Shown: one piece after another, positions 27,470-38,011 of the stretch
How positions within the stretch are numbered: the stretch's first letter is position 1
How the letters are laid out: every line of letters begins with the position of its first letter
From: Palsa-504 sp963818225
GTDB taxonomy: Bacteria > Actinomycetota > Actinomycetes > Streptosporangiales > Streptosporangiaceae
Assembly: GCA_963818225.1 (NCBI GenBank)
Contig: CAWFRO010000007.1
Location: forward strand, 1-64,000
Reading direction: 5' to 3'
DNA: 64,000 nt
The notes under the pieces: generated by a model
Seen by the model: only the letters and a program-made list of their open reading frames with translations
Told to the model about the DNA's origin: nothing
Database searches by the model: none
Position numbers and translations under genes: made by a program

Positions 27470-28594
27470 ATGAGCGACGGCATCCAGCCCTTCCGCATCG
27501 AGATCCCCCAGGCCGACGTCGACTATCTGCACGACCGGCTCGCCCACGCCCGCTGGCCGGGCGAGCTGCCCGGCGCGGACTGGGCCCGCGGCGTGCCGCC
27601 GGGCTACCTGAGGGAACTCGCCGAGCACTGGTGCACGCGATACGACTGGCGCGCCGCCGAGGCGGAGCTCAACTCCTATCCGCAGTTCACCGCGGAGATC
27701 GACGGCCAGCGCATTCACTTCCTGCACGTCAGGTCCGGCCAGCCCGGCGCGAAGCCGCTGCTGATCACGCACGGCTACCCCAGCTCGGTCGCCGAGTTCC
27801 TGCGGCTGATCGAGCCGCTGGTCAATCCGGCCGCGGGCCAGGCGTTCCACGTCGTGGCCCCGTCCCTGCCGGGCTACGCCTTCTCCACGCCGCTGAGCGC
27901 GGCCGGCTGGACCATGGCCCGGACCGCGCGCGCCTGGGCCGAGCTGATGCGCAGGCTCGGCTACCGGCGGTACGGCGTGCACGGCGGCGACATCGGCGCC
28001 GGGGTGTCCGGCATGGTCGGCGGCCTGGACGCAGAGCACGTGATCGGCGTCCATGTGGTGACCGACCCGCTGACCGCGGCGGCCGTCGCCACCTTCCTGC
28101 CCGGGATGGCCAGCCGCCTGGAGCCCGGCGACCCGGTCGACAAGCTGATCCTGGACCGGATGGACGAATTCCGCCGGGAAGGTTCCGGCTACCTGGCCAT
28201 CCAGAACACCCGCCCGCAGACCATCGGCTACGGCCTGGCCGACTCACCGCTGCTGCAGCTGGCCTGGATCGCCGAGAAGGTACACGAGTGGACCGACCTG
28301 CCGGTCGACCGCGATCAGCTGCTCACCACGGTCAGCCTGTACTGGTTCACCGGCTCCGGCGCCTCGGCCGCGCACACCCTGTACGAGCAGGCGCACTCGT
28401 CTGACTGGGGCGCTCCCCCGGCCGTCCCGCAGGGCTTCGCGGTCTTCGGCGCCGACGAGACGGCCCGCAGGCTGGTGCCCGCCCCGCCCGGCGCGCACTG
28501 GTCCGAGTTCGCCCGCGGAAAGCACTTCCCGGCCATGGAGGCCCCGGCCGACCTGGCCGGGGACCTGCGGGCGTTCTTCGGGCCGCTGCGCTGA
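27470..28594 (+). CDS. Epoxide hydrolase, EHN-type (paralogue 3)
   Basis: A 374-residue alpha/beta hydrolase homologous to the copies at 8519 and 23985. It keeps the EHN lid (IQPFRIEIPQADVDYLHDRL) and has nucleophile Asp174 in HGGDIGAGVS. Two signatures differ from the siblings: the oxyanion element is HGYPSS instead of HGWPGS, and the terminal His block is RGKHFPAMEAPADL instead of GGHFAA. Substrate choice is probably different. AGGAG precedes ATG 27470; a GTG three bases earlier is a possible start. Divergent from the WYL regulator. Confidence 0.88.
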   Translation: MSDGIQPFRIEIPQADVDYLHDRLAHARWPGELPGADWARGVPPGYLRELAEHWCTRYDWRAAEAELNSYPQFTAEIDGQRIHFLHVRSGQPGAKPLLITHGYPSSVAEFLRLIEPLVNPAAGQAFHVVAPSLPGYAFSTPLSAAGWTMARTARAWAELMRRLGYRRYGVHGGDIGAGVSGMVGGLDAEHVIGVHVVTDPLTAAAVATFLPGMASRLEPGDPVDKLILDRMDEFRREGSGYLAIQNTRPQTIGYGLADSPLLQLAWIAEKVHEWTDLPVDRDQLLTTVSLYWFTGSGASAAHTLYEQAHSSDWGAPPAVPQGFAVFGADETARRLVPAPPGAHWSEFARGKHFPAMEAPADLAGDLRAFFGPLR

Positions 28595-28664
28595 CCGGCG
28601 GGCCCGGCCGGGGGGCCGGGCCGACAGGGCGGGGCGCCGGTGCCGGTGCCGGGCGCCGGTGCCG

Positions 28665-30329
28665 CTAGTCGCGGGTGAGCTTGCGGTAGGTGACGCTGTG
28701 CGGGCGGGCGGCTTCGGCGCCGAGGCGCTCGATCTTGTTCCGCTCGTAGGAGTCGTAGTTACCCTCGAACCAGAACCAGTTCGCGCCGCCCTCCCAGGCC
28801 AGGATGTGGGTGGCCACCCGGTCCAGGAACCAGCGGTCGTGGCTGGTGATGACCGCGCAGCCGGGGAACTCCAGCAGCGCGTTCTCCAGTGAGCCCAGCG
28901 TCTCCACGTCCAGGTCGTTCGTCGGCTCGTCCAGCAGGAGCAGGTTGCCGCCCTGCTTGAGGGTGAGGGCCAGGTTCATCCGGTTCCGCTCGCCGCCGGA
29001 CATCACGCCGGCCGGCTTCTGCTGGTCGGCGCCCTTGAACCCGAACGCGGCCACATATGCGCGGCTGGGGATCTCGAGGTTGCCGACCCGGATGTGCGCC
29101 TCGCCGTCGGAGATCACTTCCCAGACGTTCTTGTTCGGGGCGATGCGGGCGCGGGCCTGGTCAACGTAGGAGATGCGGACCGTCTCGCCGATCCTGATCG
29201 TGCCCTCGTCTGGCTTCTCCTCGCCGACGATCATCTTGAACAAGGTCGTCTTGCCGACGCCGTTCGGGCCAATGACGCCGACGATGCCGTTGCGGGGCAG
29301 GCTGAAGGAGAGGTCCTCGAACAGGCACCGGTCCCCGAACCCCTTGACCAGGCCGCTGACCTCCACCACCTGGTTGCCCAGGCGCGGGCCCGGCGGGATC
29401 TGGATCTCCTCGAAGTCCAGCTTGCGGTTCTTGTCGGCCTCGGCCGCCATCTCCTCGTAGCGCTGCAGCCTGGCCCTGCTCTTGGCCTGGCGCGCCCTGG
29501 GGCTGGAGCGGACCCACTCCAGCTCGTCCTCCAGGCGCTTGCGCTTCTTGGCGTCCTTGGCCCCCTCGACCTTGAGCCGGGCCGCCTTGGTCTCCAGGTA
29601 GGTGGAGTAGTTCCCCTCGTAGGGGTAGGCGCGACCGCGGTCGAGCTCGAGGATCCACTGGGCCACGTCGTCCAGGAAGTACCGGTCGTGGGTGACCGCG
29701 ACGACGGTACCCGGGTACTTCTCCAGATGCTGCTCCAGCCACTGCACGCTCTCCGCGTCCAGGTGGTTGGTCGGCTCATCCAGCAGCAGCAGGTCGGGCT
29801 GGGACAGCAGCAGGCGGCACAGCGCCACCCGGCGCTTCTCACCGCCGGACAGGCTGGTCACGTCGGCGTCCGGGGGCGGGCAGCGCAGCGCGTCCATGGC
29901 CTGCTCGACCTGGCTGTCCAGGTCCCAGGCGTCCTTGTGGTCGAGGACCTCCTGCAGGCGGCCCATCTCCTCGAGGAGCTCATCGGAGTAGTCGGTCGCC
30001 ATCTTCTCGGCGATCTCGTTGTACTGCTCGAGAGTCCGCTTGGTGTCGGCCACGCCGTCCTCGACGTTGCCGAGCACGGTCTTGGTCTCGTCCAGCTGCG
30101 GCTCCTGGGCGAGCAGGCCGACGGTGAAGCCGGGCATCAGGCGCGCCTCGCCGTTGGACGGCTGCTCCAGGCCGGCCATCATCCGCAGCAGCGTCGATTT
30201 GCCGGTACCGTTCGGCCCCACAACGCCGATCTTCGCGCCGGGCAGGAACGCCAGCGTAACGTTGTCGAGGATGACCTTGTCACCGTGCGCCTTGCGCACG
30301 GCTCGCATCTGATAGATGAACTCCGGCAT
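28665..30329 (-). CDS. ettA: Energy-dependent translational throttle protein EttA (ABC-F)
   Basis: A 554-residue soluble ABC-F ATPase with two nucleotide-binding domains. The first has GPNGTGKS, SLSGGEKRRVALCRLLL and LLLLDEPTNHLD; the second has GPNGVGKT, MSGGERNRMNLALTL and LLLLDEPTNDLD. Between them is the linker with the EttA-type RSSPRARQAKSRARLQRYEE pattern, and the arm lies in domain 1. EttA binds the ribosomal E site and gates entry into elongation according to the ADP/ATP ratio. It starts 10 bases after the stop of the diguanylate cyclase and is probably cotranscribed with it. Confidence 0.95.
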   Translation of the reverse strand: MPEFIYQMRAVRKAHGDKVILDNVTLAFLPGAKIGVVGPNGTGKSTLLRMMAGLEQPSNGEARLMPGFTVGLLAQEPQLDETKTVLGNVEDGVADTKRTLEQYNEIAEKMATDYSDELLEEMGRLQEVLDHKDAWDLDSQVEQAMDALRCPPPDADVTSLSGGEKRRVALCRLLLSQPDLLLLDEPTNHLDAESVQWLEQHLEKYPGTVVAVTHDRYFLDDVAQWILELDRGRAYPYEGNYSTYLETKAARLKVEGAKDAKKRKRLEDELEWVRSSPRARQAKSRARLQRYEEMAAEADKNRKLDFEEIQIPPGPRLGNQVVEVSGLVKGFGDRCLFEDLSFSLPRNGIVGVIGPNGVGKTTLFKMIVGEEKPDEGTIRIGETVRISYVDQARARIAPNKNVWEVISDGEAHIRVGNLEIPSRAYVAAFGFKGADQQKPAGVMSGGERNRMNLALTLKQGGNLLLLDEPTNDLDVETLGSLENALLEFPGCAVITSHDRWFLDRVATHILAWEGGANWFWFEGNYDSYERNKIERLGAEAARPHSVTYRKLTRD

Positions 30330-30339
30330 GTCCTTAAGC

Positions 30340-31746
30340 CTACGGGTACGCGCCGGTTACCTCGTCACCTTCCTGGTCCGCCTCGCTCGCCGGCTCGGCG
30401 GCATCCCGCGGCTGCTGCTGGCGCGGGACGTACAGGCGCACCTGGTTGCGGCCGGCGGCCTTGGCCCGGTACAGGGCCAGGTCGGCCGCCGCGAGCAGCT
30501 CGAACAGGTCCTGGCCATGCCGGCCTAGCTCCGCCACCCCGATGGAGATGGTGACGCTGATCTGACGGTCGGCGGCGGTCACGCTGAGCAGGCCCGCGCT
30601 CCTGCGCAGCCGCTCGGCGATCCGGCAGGCGCCCTCGCCGTCGGTGCGGGGCAGCAGGACGGTGAACTCCTCCCCGCCGAACCGGCCCACCACGTCCGAC
30701 TCGCGGACCTGCTGCCTGAGCTCCGTGGCCAAGGCGCGCAGGACGTCATCCCCGATGAGGTGGCCGTGGCTGTCGTTGACCCGCTTGAAGTGATCCACGT
30801 CCACGAGGAGCAGCGACAGCGGCAGGCCAGCCCGCAGCGCTCGGGTGACCTCGGCATCGGCTTCACGCTGCCAGGCGGTGGCGTTCAGCAGCCCGGTCTT
30901 GGGATCGGTGCGGGCGGCCGCGGCCAGCTGCTGATGCATGAGGCTGCGCTGCAGCAGGATGACCGGCGGCAGGGCGACCAGGAGCAGCAGGAAGCTGAGC
31001 GCGCAGGTGACGGCGACGATGATGCCGACACACGTCTCGGTCAGGTCGAGCAGCAGGCTTTCCCGGTCCCACAGCACCTTGGCCAGCGGCGCCTCGGGGT
31101 TGGCCAGGTGCGCGGCGACCGCGACGATGCCCGCGTTGAGCACCGCGAACAGGACCGCGCAGGCCACCGCAGCCCCGATCACCTCCGGGCGCACCAGCCA
31201 GGCATGCGACCCGGCCAGGCTGAGCCGCAGGCCCTGCGGGACAGCGAGGTGGAAGGTGGCCGACGCGGCGGCTCCGGCCAGTCCGAGCGCGGCCGAGCTG
31301 AACACGCGGCGGTACACGGGTATCCGGCGGCCCCGCAGGTAGAGCACCGAGCCGATGACGAACGGCGCGAGCAGCGCGTAGAGCGGTGGCAGGAGCAGCA
31401 CGATCGGCAGCCACCAGGCGGACAGCAGGTCCCTCGACACGCCGGACGGCTGGCCGAGCCGCCGCATGGCCTCGACGCACACCACCGCGGCAGCCAGCAA
31501 CGCGGCGAACAGGGCCGCCTGGCCTGCGCGCAGCGGTGTGTGAGCTGCTTCCCAGCCGATCAGCGCCAGGGCACAGGCCACGACACCGACGACGTAGACG
31601 ATCAACGGCCCGAGCATCGTGAGCAGCGGCCAGCCCGAACCTTCGCGGGGCGACAGCCCGCCCCGCAGTCGGCGGTGAGGGGACCGTCTGATCACGCGCC
31701 GAGGCCTGCGCCGGGGTTGTCCGATCGCCTCTGGAGCTGCTGACAT
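30340..31746 (-). CDS. Membrane diguanylate cyclase (GGDEF domain)
   Basis: A 468-residue protein: a cationic N-terminus, about eight hydrophobic segments from 44 to 270, then a GGDEF domain (about 285-445). Visible features are DPKTGLLN, DVDHFKRVNDSHGHLIGDDVLR, the active site GGEEF (357-361) and SIGVAEL. The inhibitory I-site RxxD is present as RESD five residues before GGEEF, so the enzyme should make cyclic di-GMP from two GTP and be product-inhibited. There is no recognised sensor module, so the membrane part is presumably the sensor. It is followed 10 bases later by ettA. Confidence 0.92.
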   Translation of the reverse strand: MSAAPEAIGQPRRRPRRVIRRSPHRRLRGGLSPREGSGWPLLTMLGPLIVYVVGVVACALALIGWEAAHTPLRAGQAALFAALLAAAVVCVEAMRRLGQPSGVSRDLLSAWWLPIVLLLPPLYALLAPFVIGSVLYLRGRRIPVYRRVFSSAALGLAGAAASATFHLAVPQGLRLSLAGSHAWLVRPEVIGAAVACAVLFAVLNAGIVAVAAHLANPEAPLAKVLWDRESLLLDLTETCVGIIVAVTCALSFLLLLVALPPVILLQRSLMHQQLAAAARTDPKTGLLNATAWQREADAEVTRALRAGLPLSLLLVDVDHFKRVNDSHGHLIGDDVLRALATELRQQVRESDVVGRFGGEEFTVLLPRTDGEGACRIAERLRRSAGLLSVTAADRQISVTISIGVAELGRHGQDLFELLAAADLALYRAKAAGRNQVRLYVPRQQQPRDAAEPASEADQEGDEVTGAYP

Positions 31747-32057
31747 GCTTCCTGCCCAGGGTCAGCCAGGCTGATGCGGACCCGCGAGGGCCCCGCATCA
31801 TCACTTTAGGTAACAGTATAGATTCGAAGAGTGCTGGGCGTGGGCAAAACCGGTATGTTGACCGGGCGCACCCGGTATAGCGGATGACCAGCGACGCCGG
31901 ACGACGCAGACCGGGACACGACACGCTTGCGCCGCGACCGGGCAGTAAATGTTGGTGCTGCCGGAGCGGCTACGTTACGAAGCGAATCGCATCCGCCCCG
32001 TACAGCACCCGAGCTGAGGAGAACTAATCGGTGCGAGGCGTTATCTGGACTTAGCCC
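31747..32057. other. Intergenic stretch, promoter side of the diguanylate cyclase gene
   Basis: About 310 bases upstream of the cyclase and downstream of ssb. The segment 31795-31830 is AT-richer than its surroundings and could hold the cyclase promoter. No gene or strong hairpin seen. Confidence 0.35.
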
Positions 32058-32627
32058 TCAGAAGGGCGTCGGCGATGCAGACGCCGCGGCCGCGTCAGAC
32101 GTCTCGCCCTCCTCGAGGGCTTGGACGGCGAGGTCGGCTTCAGCGAGGCTATCGAGTGCCTGTCCGAACTCGTCGAGAGCCTCATCGTCGATGATGTCGC
32201 GATCCTCAGGCAGGTCCGGGACCTGCTCGGCGGCAGGATCTCCCTCGGTAGCCACGGGCCGGCGGTCAGGGCGCAGATAGTTGGCCACGCCGCGGCTGAG
32301 GTCATGGCCGACGGTATCGGCGATGACGTCGATCACGTTGTGCCGCACCCCGTTCTTGTCGGTGTAGCTACGCGACCGGCACCGTCCCTTGACCATCACC
32401 GGGTCGCCCTTGTGCAGGCTGGCCCGCACGTGGTCGCCGAGCCGGCGCCAGCACGCCACGTCGTAGAACGAGGTCTCTCCGTCGCGCCATTGATTGGTGA
32501 CCCGGTCCTGGATGCGGGGCGTGGTGCCGACACGCAGGTTGGTGACCCACACGCCAGCCCTCGCCTCGCGCTGCCTCGGGTCCTGGGCCACGAAGCCCAC
32601 GAGCGTCAGGTATCCGCCCTGGCTCAT
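32058..32627 (-). CDS. ssb: Single-stranded DNA-binding protein
   Basis: A 189-residue SSB with the OB-fold pattern: YLTLVGFVAQDPRQREARAGVWVTNLRVGTTPR, TSFYDVACWRRLGDHVRASLHKGDPVMVKGR and RNVIDV-like HNVIDVIADTVGHDLSRG. ATG 32627 has a perfect AAGGAGG six bases upstream, so longer starts are rejected. The C-terminal half is acidic (LPEDRDIIDDEALDEFGQALD) but the last residues are SASPTPF, not the acidic DDDIPF tip of housekeeping SSBs. This is probably the second SSB (SsbB type), associated with chromosome segregation or competence-like functions. Two DnaA-box-like sites lie 95-130 bases upstream. Confidence 0.9.
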   Translation of the reverse strand: MSQGGYLTLVGFVAQDPRQREARAGVWVTNLRVGTTPRIQDRVTNQWRDGETSFYDVACWRRLGDHVRASLHKGDPVMVKGRCRSRSYTDKNGVRHNVIDVIADTVGHDLSRGVANYLRPDRRPVATEGDPAAEQVPDLPEDRDIIDDEALDEFGQALDSLAEADLAVQALEEGETSDAAAASASPTPF

Positions 32628-33571
32628 CTCGATCCTCCTTGGGAAGCCCGGCGGCCCGACGCCGCCGGTCCCTCCACCGTCGCCGTTCCGCGGCCCGATC
32701 CGCCCAGGCGGCTGCGCAGCTGTGGATAACTCGGCCGGACCATGCCCTCCTGTGGACAACCAGTTGCCAACGGCAAGCTGTTGCCGGATAATGCGCCGCC
32801 ATCCAGGCGGGCGGTTTCTTCGGGGGTGAGGGAGAAGCTGAACAGGTCGAAGTTCGACGCGATGTGAGCGGGCTGGGCGGACCTCGGAATCACGATGATG
32901 CCGTGTTCCAGGTGCCAGCGCAGGACGACCTGGGCCGGGGTGACGCCGTGCCGGGCGGCGATCTCAACCAGGGCGGGATCGCGCAGACGGGTGCCGTTGA
33001 GGGGACTGTAGCCCTCGACGGTCACGCCGCGGGCGGCGTGCGCGGCCAGCAGGGCCGGATCGTGCCGGGACGGGCTCCACGGGATCTGGTTGACCGCGGG
33101 CCGCTCCTGCGTGGCCCGGATCAGCTCGTCGATCTGGGCCAGGCCGTAGTTGCTCACCCCGACGGCGCGGCACCGCTCCTCGTCGCGCAGGGCGACGAAG
33201 TCTCGCCAGACCGGGACCAAGGCCGGCCTGCGCGGCGGCCAGTGCACCAGCCACAGGTCCACGTAGTCCGTGCCCAGCGCGCGCAGGCTCGCGTCCAGGC
33301 TGGCCCGGGCCCGGCCGGCGTCGCTGGGCAGCAGCTTGGTGGTGATGAACACCTCACCGCGGCCCAGGCCGCTGTCCCGGATGGCCTGGCCGACCTCGCG
33401 CTCGTTCCGGTACATGGTGGCGGTGTCAATGTGCCGGTAGCCGACCTCCAGGGCGTACCGGACGGATTCGTAGGTATCGCGGCCGCTCAGCTGCCAGGTG
33501 CCGAAGCCGACCATCGGCACGGCGACGCCGCCGCCCAGGTCCGCCAGCGGGATGTCGGTCATGGGTTCCAT
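32624..33571 (-). CDS. Aldo/keto reductase
   Basis: A TIM-barrel NAD(P)H oxidoreductase. The tetrad is visible: Asp49 and Tyr54 (HIDTATMYRNE), Lys79 (ITTKLLPSDAG) and His110 (LWLVHWPP), plus GVSNY and the cofactor motif VVLRWHLEHGIIVIPRSAQPAHIASNFDLF. It reduces carbonyls to alcohols. Family homology ends near residue 258 (LTPEETARLDGG). The last 55 or so residues are Gly/Arg-rich and read through the DnaA-box region up to the ssb RBS, ending at 32624. That tail may be a 3' frameshift artefact or a lost stop. Overlaps the ssb start by four bases. Confidence 0.88.
   Translation of the reverse strand: MEPMTDIPLADLGGGVAVPMVGFGTWQLSGRDTYESVRYALEVGYRHIDTATMYRNEREVGQAIRDSGLGRGEVFITTKLLPSDAGRARASLDASLRALGTDYVDLWLVHWPPRRPALVPVWRDFVALRDEERCRAVGVSNYGLAQIDELIRATQERPAVNQIPWSPSRHDPALLAAHAARGVTVEGYSPLNGTRLRDPALVEIAARHGVTPAQVVLRWHLEHGIIVIPRSAQPAHIASNFDLFSFSLTPEETARLDGGALSGNSLPLATGCPQEGMVRPSYPQLRSRLGGSGRGTATVEGPAASGRRASQGGSR
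32721..32759 (-). promoter_or_regulatory. Two DnaA-box-like sites upstream of ssb
   Basis: On the minus strand TTATCCACA (32721-32729) and TTGTCCACA (32751-32759) occur in the same orientation, spaced exactly 30 bp. These are the consensus box and the common actinobacterial variant. They lie within the 3' tail of the aldo/keto reductase frame, about 100 bases upstream of the ssb start. This suggests DnaA-responsive control of ssb rather than a replication origin. Confidence 0.6.
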
Positions 33572-33604
33572 TGTCCCCGCGGAAGATCGGGCGGGCGGGG
33601 CGGG

Positions 33605-35035
33605 CTAGCTGAGGACCGCGCCGATGGCCCGGGACAGCTCCCCCGGCACGTCGGGGACCAGCAGGTGGGTGCCGTCTCGGACCACGTCGCGGCCGCTGAT
33701 CACGACGTCGGTGATGTCGGCCGCCGAGGCGGCGAACACGGCGGCCTCCAGGGCCTGGCTGTCCGCGGCGCCCGCGGTCCGCACCGAGTCCAGGGACACG
33801 GTGGCCAGGTCGGCCCAGGCTCCGGGGGCGATCTCCCCCGCGTCGGGCCAGCCCAGGCTGGTGTGCCCGGCCGCGGTCGCCGCCTGAAGAAGCGCTTCGG
33901 CGGTGTGGTGACCGCGGGCCTGACGGCCGAGGCGTTCGGCGTATTCGACCCCGCGTGCCTCTTCGAGCAGGTCGATCACCGCGTGGCTGTCGCTGCCCAG
34001 GGTGAGCACGCAGCCCGCCGCGGCCAGTGCCTGGGCCGGGGCCAGGCCGTCGCCCAGGTCACGCTCGGTGGTGGGGCACAGGCACGCGAACGCCTGGCAG
34101 CCGCCGAGCAGCTCCACGTCCTCGGCCGCCACGTGGGTGGCGTGGACCACGGTGGTGCGCGGCCCGAGCACGTCCTCGGCGTACAGCAGGCGGGCGGGCG
34201 ACATCCCGTACACCACCTGGCATTCCTCGTTCTCGGCCCGCTGCTCGGACAGGTGCACGTGCAGCGGCGCGCCGAACCGGTGGGCCCAGGCCACGACCGG
34301 GTGCAGCTGGCCCCGCGGCACCGCGCGGACGGAATGAACGGCCGCGCCGGCCCGGGCGTACGGGGAGATCATGCCGTGCTCGTCGAAGCCGAGGTCGCTG
34401 ACCCGCGCCGCCCAGCGCCGGGCGTCGCCGTCGCTGAACCGCAGCTGGGCCCCGGCCAGCGGCAGCAGTCCTCCCTCTTCGGCCAGGCCGCCGGACAGGT
34501 AACAGGTATCCAGCAGGGTCATCCGCAGGCCCGCCTCAGCGGCGGCCCGGATCAGGGCGCGGCCCATGGCGTTGGGATCCGGGTACGGATGGCCGCCCGG
34601 CTGGTGGTGCAGGTAGTGGAACTCCCCCACGCAGCTCACCCCGGCCAGGGTCATCTCGGCGAAGGTGGCCCGGGCCAGCTGGTAATAACTGTCCGGGTCG
34701 AGCCGGGCCGCGACGTCGTACATTCGCTCGCGCCAGGTCCAGAACGTCCCGCGGCCGGCCTGGGTGACCGACCGCAGCGCGCGGTGGAAGGCGTGGGAGT
34801 GGGCGTTGGCGAAGCCGGGCAGGGTGAGGCCGCGCAGCCGGGTGGTGCCGGGCGGGATGCTCGCGGCGGGGGCCGCGGGTGTGACGGAAGTGAACCGGTC
34901 GCCGTCGGCTTCGATGAGGACGTCGCGGCGGACGCCCTGGCCGGGGAGCCAGGCCAGGTCGGCCAGCCAGCGCCGCCCAGGGGGTGAGGCTTGGGCGGGC
35001 GGCGACGGCGCGGCTTGGGCGGGCGGCTCAGTCAT
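33605..35035 (-). CDS. hutF: Formimidoylglutamate deiminase
   Basis: A 476-residue amidohydrolase. Metal ligands are HSHAFHR (79-85), HVHLSEQ near 265, the HATHVAAEDVELL block near 290 and the GSDSHAVIDLLEEARGVEYAERL block near 345-370. This set and the overall pattern (GEFHYLHHQPGGHPY, GLRMTLLDTCYLSGG) mark HutF, which converts N-formimidoyl-L-glutamate to N-formyl-L-glutamate plus ammonia in the five-step histidine pathway. ATG 35035 overlaps the stop of the preceding AllC-like gene as ATGA; much longer in-frame extensions run antisense to that gene and are rejected. No hutI, hutH or hutG is next to it. Confidence 0.9.
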   Translation of the reverse strand: MTEPPAQAAPSPPAQASPPGRRWLADLAWLPGQGVRRDVLIEADGDRFTSVTPAAPAASIPPGTTRLRGLTLPGFANAHSHAFHRALRSVTQAGRGTFWTWRERMYDVAARLDPDSYYQLARATFAEMTLAGVSCVGEFHYLHHQPGGHPYPDPNAMGRALIRAAAEAGLRMTLLDTCYLSGGLAEEGGLLPLAGAQLRFSDGDARRWAARVSDLGFDEHGMISPYARAGAAVHSVRAVPRGQLHPVVAWAHRFGAPLHVHLSEQRAENEECQVVYGMSPARLLYAEDVLGPRTTVVHATHVAAEDVELLGGCQAFACLCPTTERDLGDGLAPAQALAAAGCVLTLGSDSHAVIDLLEEARGVEYAERLGRQARGHHTAEALLQAATAAGHTSLGWPDAGEIAPGAWADLATVSLDSVRTAGAADSQALEAAVFAASAADITDVVISGRDVVRDGTHLLVPDVPGELSRAIGAVLS

Positions 35036-36236
35036 CCGGCGAGGTCTTCCAGGACGGCCGCCAGGGCACGGACGCCGGCCTCGCAGTCGGGCAGGTCGGC
35101 GTGCTCGGCGGGCGAGTGCGAGATCCCGGTGGGGTTGCGGACGAAGAGCATGGCGGCCGGGACCCGGGCGGCCAGCACGCCCGCGTCGTGGCCCGCGCCG
35201 GTGGGCAGCACCGGAGCCTGGACCCCGGCGGCGGCCAGGACCCCGGCGATCCGGTCGCGCAGGCCGGAGTGAAACCGCACCAGGGGGGTGAACGACTCCT
35301 GCCGGACGGCGAGGGTGACCCCGTGTTCGGCCGAGCATTTTTCCGCAGCCGAACGGACCGTGGTAACCGTCTCCAGCACGGTGGCTTCGTCGGCGGCGCG
35401 GGCGTCCAGCCAGGCGTGCACGGCCGAGGGCACGCCGTTGGAGCCGTTCGGCGTCACGAGCACCTTGCCGAAGGTGGCCAGCGAGCCGTGCTCCGCGGCG
35501 GCGGTCCGGGCGGCGAGGGCCGTGTGCGCGTAGGGCAGCATCGGGTCGCGGCGGTCGGCGAGCTGCGCGGTGCCGGCGTGGTCGGCGCGGCCTTCGAAGG
35601 TGAACCGCCACCGGCCGTGCGGCCAGATGCCTTCGGCCAGGCCGACGGCGGCGCCCAGGGGGGCCAGCGCGCGGCCCTGCTCGACGTGCAGCTCGATGAC
35701 CGCGCCGAGCTGGGCCAGCAGGTCGTCGCGAGGGCCGAGCTGGGCGGGGTCGTGACCGGCGGCGGCCATGGCCTCGGCGAGCGTGGTGCCGCCGGTGTCG
35801 GTGAGCCCGCGCGCGGCGTCGGGGCCGAGGGCGCCGGTCAGCAGGCGGCTGCCGAGGCACGGGACGCCGAACCGGGCGCCCTCTTCCTCGGTGAAGACGG
35901 CAAGCACCACGGATCGTTCGGGATGAAAGGATTTTTCTTGCAGGAGGTCTACGGCGGCCAGCGCGGTGACCACGCCGAGGGCGCCGTCGAAGCCGCCGCC
36001 GTCCGGGACCGAATCCAGGTGGCTGCCGGTCACGATGGCGCCCGGGCGCCTGCGACCCCACCAGGCCCACAGGTTGCCGTTGTTATCGGGCTCGACGGCC
36101 AGGCCGCGCTGCTCGGCCTGGCCGGTGAACCAGGCGCGGCAGTCCGCGTCGGCCGGCGTCCAGGAGTAGCGCCGGTAGCCGCCGGTGGCCGGGTCGCGGC
36201 CCAGCGGCTCGAGCTCGCGCCACAGGCGGGCGAAGC

Positions 36237-36240
<4 letters not shown>
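35032..36240 (-). CDS. AllC-like M20 amidohydrolase in the hut operon, possible N-formylglutamate deformylase
   Basis: A 402-residue metallo-hydrolase of the allantoate/N-carbamoyl-amino-acid amidohydrolase group. It shows the dinuclear metal site: His74 (TGSHLDSVPDGG), Asp85 (GGFDGALGV), the Glu pair of FTEEEGARFG (119-120), IELHVEQG near 190 and the late His in SHSPAEHADL. The dimerisation domain is in the middle. It is sandwiched with four-base overlaps between hutU and hutF, so cotranslation is near certain. Known family members remove carbamoyl or related groups from amino-acid nitrogen. In this operon the obvious task left is removal of formyl (or formimino) from glutamate. That role is inference. 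Confidence 0.85.
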
Positions 36241-37892
<1,652 letters not shown>

Positions 37893-37943
37893 GTGCCCAT
37901 CATGGCAGGCGCCTGGCTGATGTTTCCGGGTGCGGCTTGTATG

Positions 37944-37987
37944 TATACTCAGTATGCTCTAATATACTCGGTATAGTACTCCGTATA
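37944..37987. promoter_or_regulatory. Three PadR-type boxes, TACTCnGTAT
   Basis: TATACTCAGTATG (37944), TATACTCGGTATA (37963) and GTACTCCGTATA (37976) share the palindromic core TACTCnGTAT at 37946, 37965 and 37977. They fill the AT-rich gap between hutU and the padR gene, 25 bases before the padR start. PadR proteins commonly bind ATAC/GTAT palindromes, so this is most likely the autoregulatory operator of the padR-ABC operon. Confidence 0.7.
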
Positions 37988-38011
37988 GAGGTGCGGCCGG
38001 AGGGTGACACG

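Noticed and set aside
29094..30554. A 486-codon plus-strand frame over ettA
   Set aside because: Antisense shadow of the strongly conserved ettA and the end of the cyclase gene; no family pattern.
33605..36070. A very long 821-codon minus-strand frame covering hutF and beyond
   Set aside because: The part beyond 35035 is Arg/Pro/Gly-rich and overlaps the AllC-like gene in another frame; the hutF family start is at 35035 with an ATGA overlap.
37937..38011. Upstream ATG start for the PadR gene
   Set aside because: It would include the three operator boxes in the coding sequence; GTG 38012 has a good RBS and the family start.
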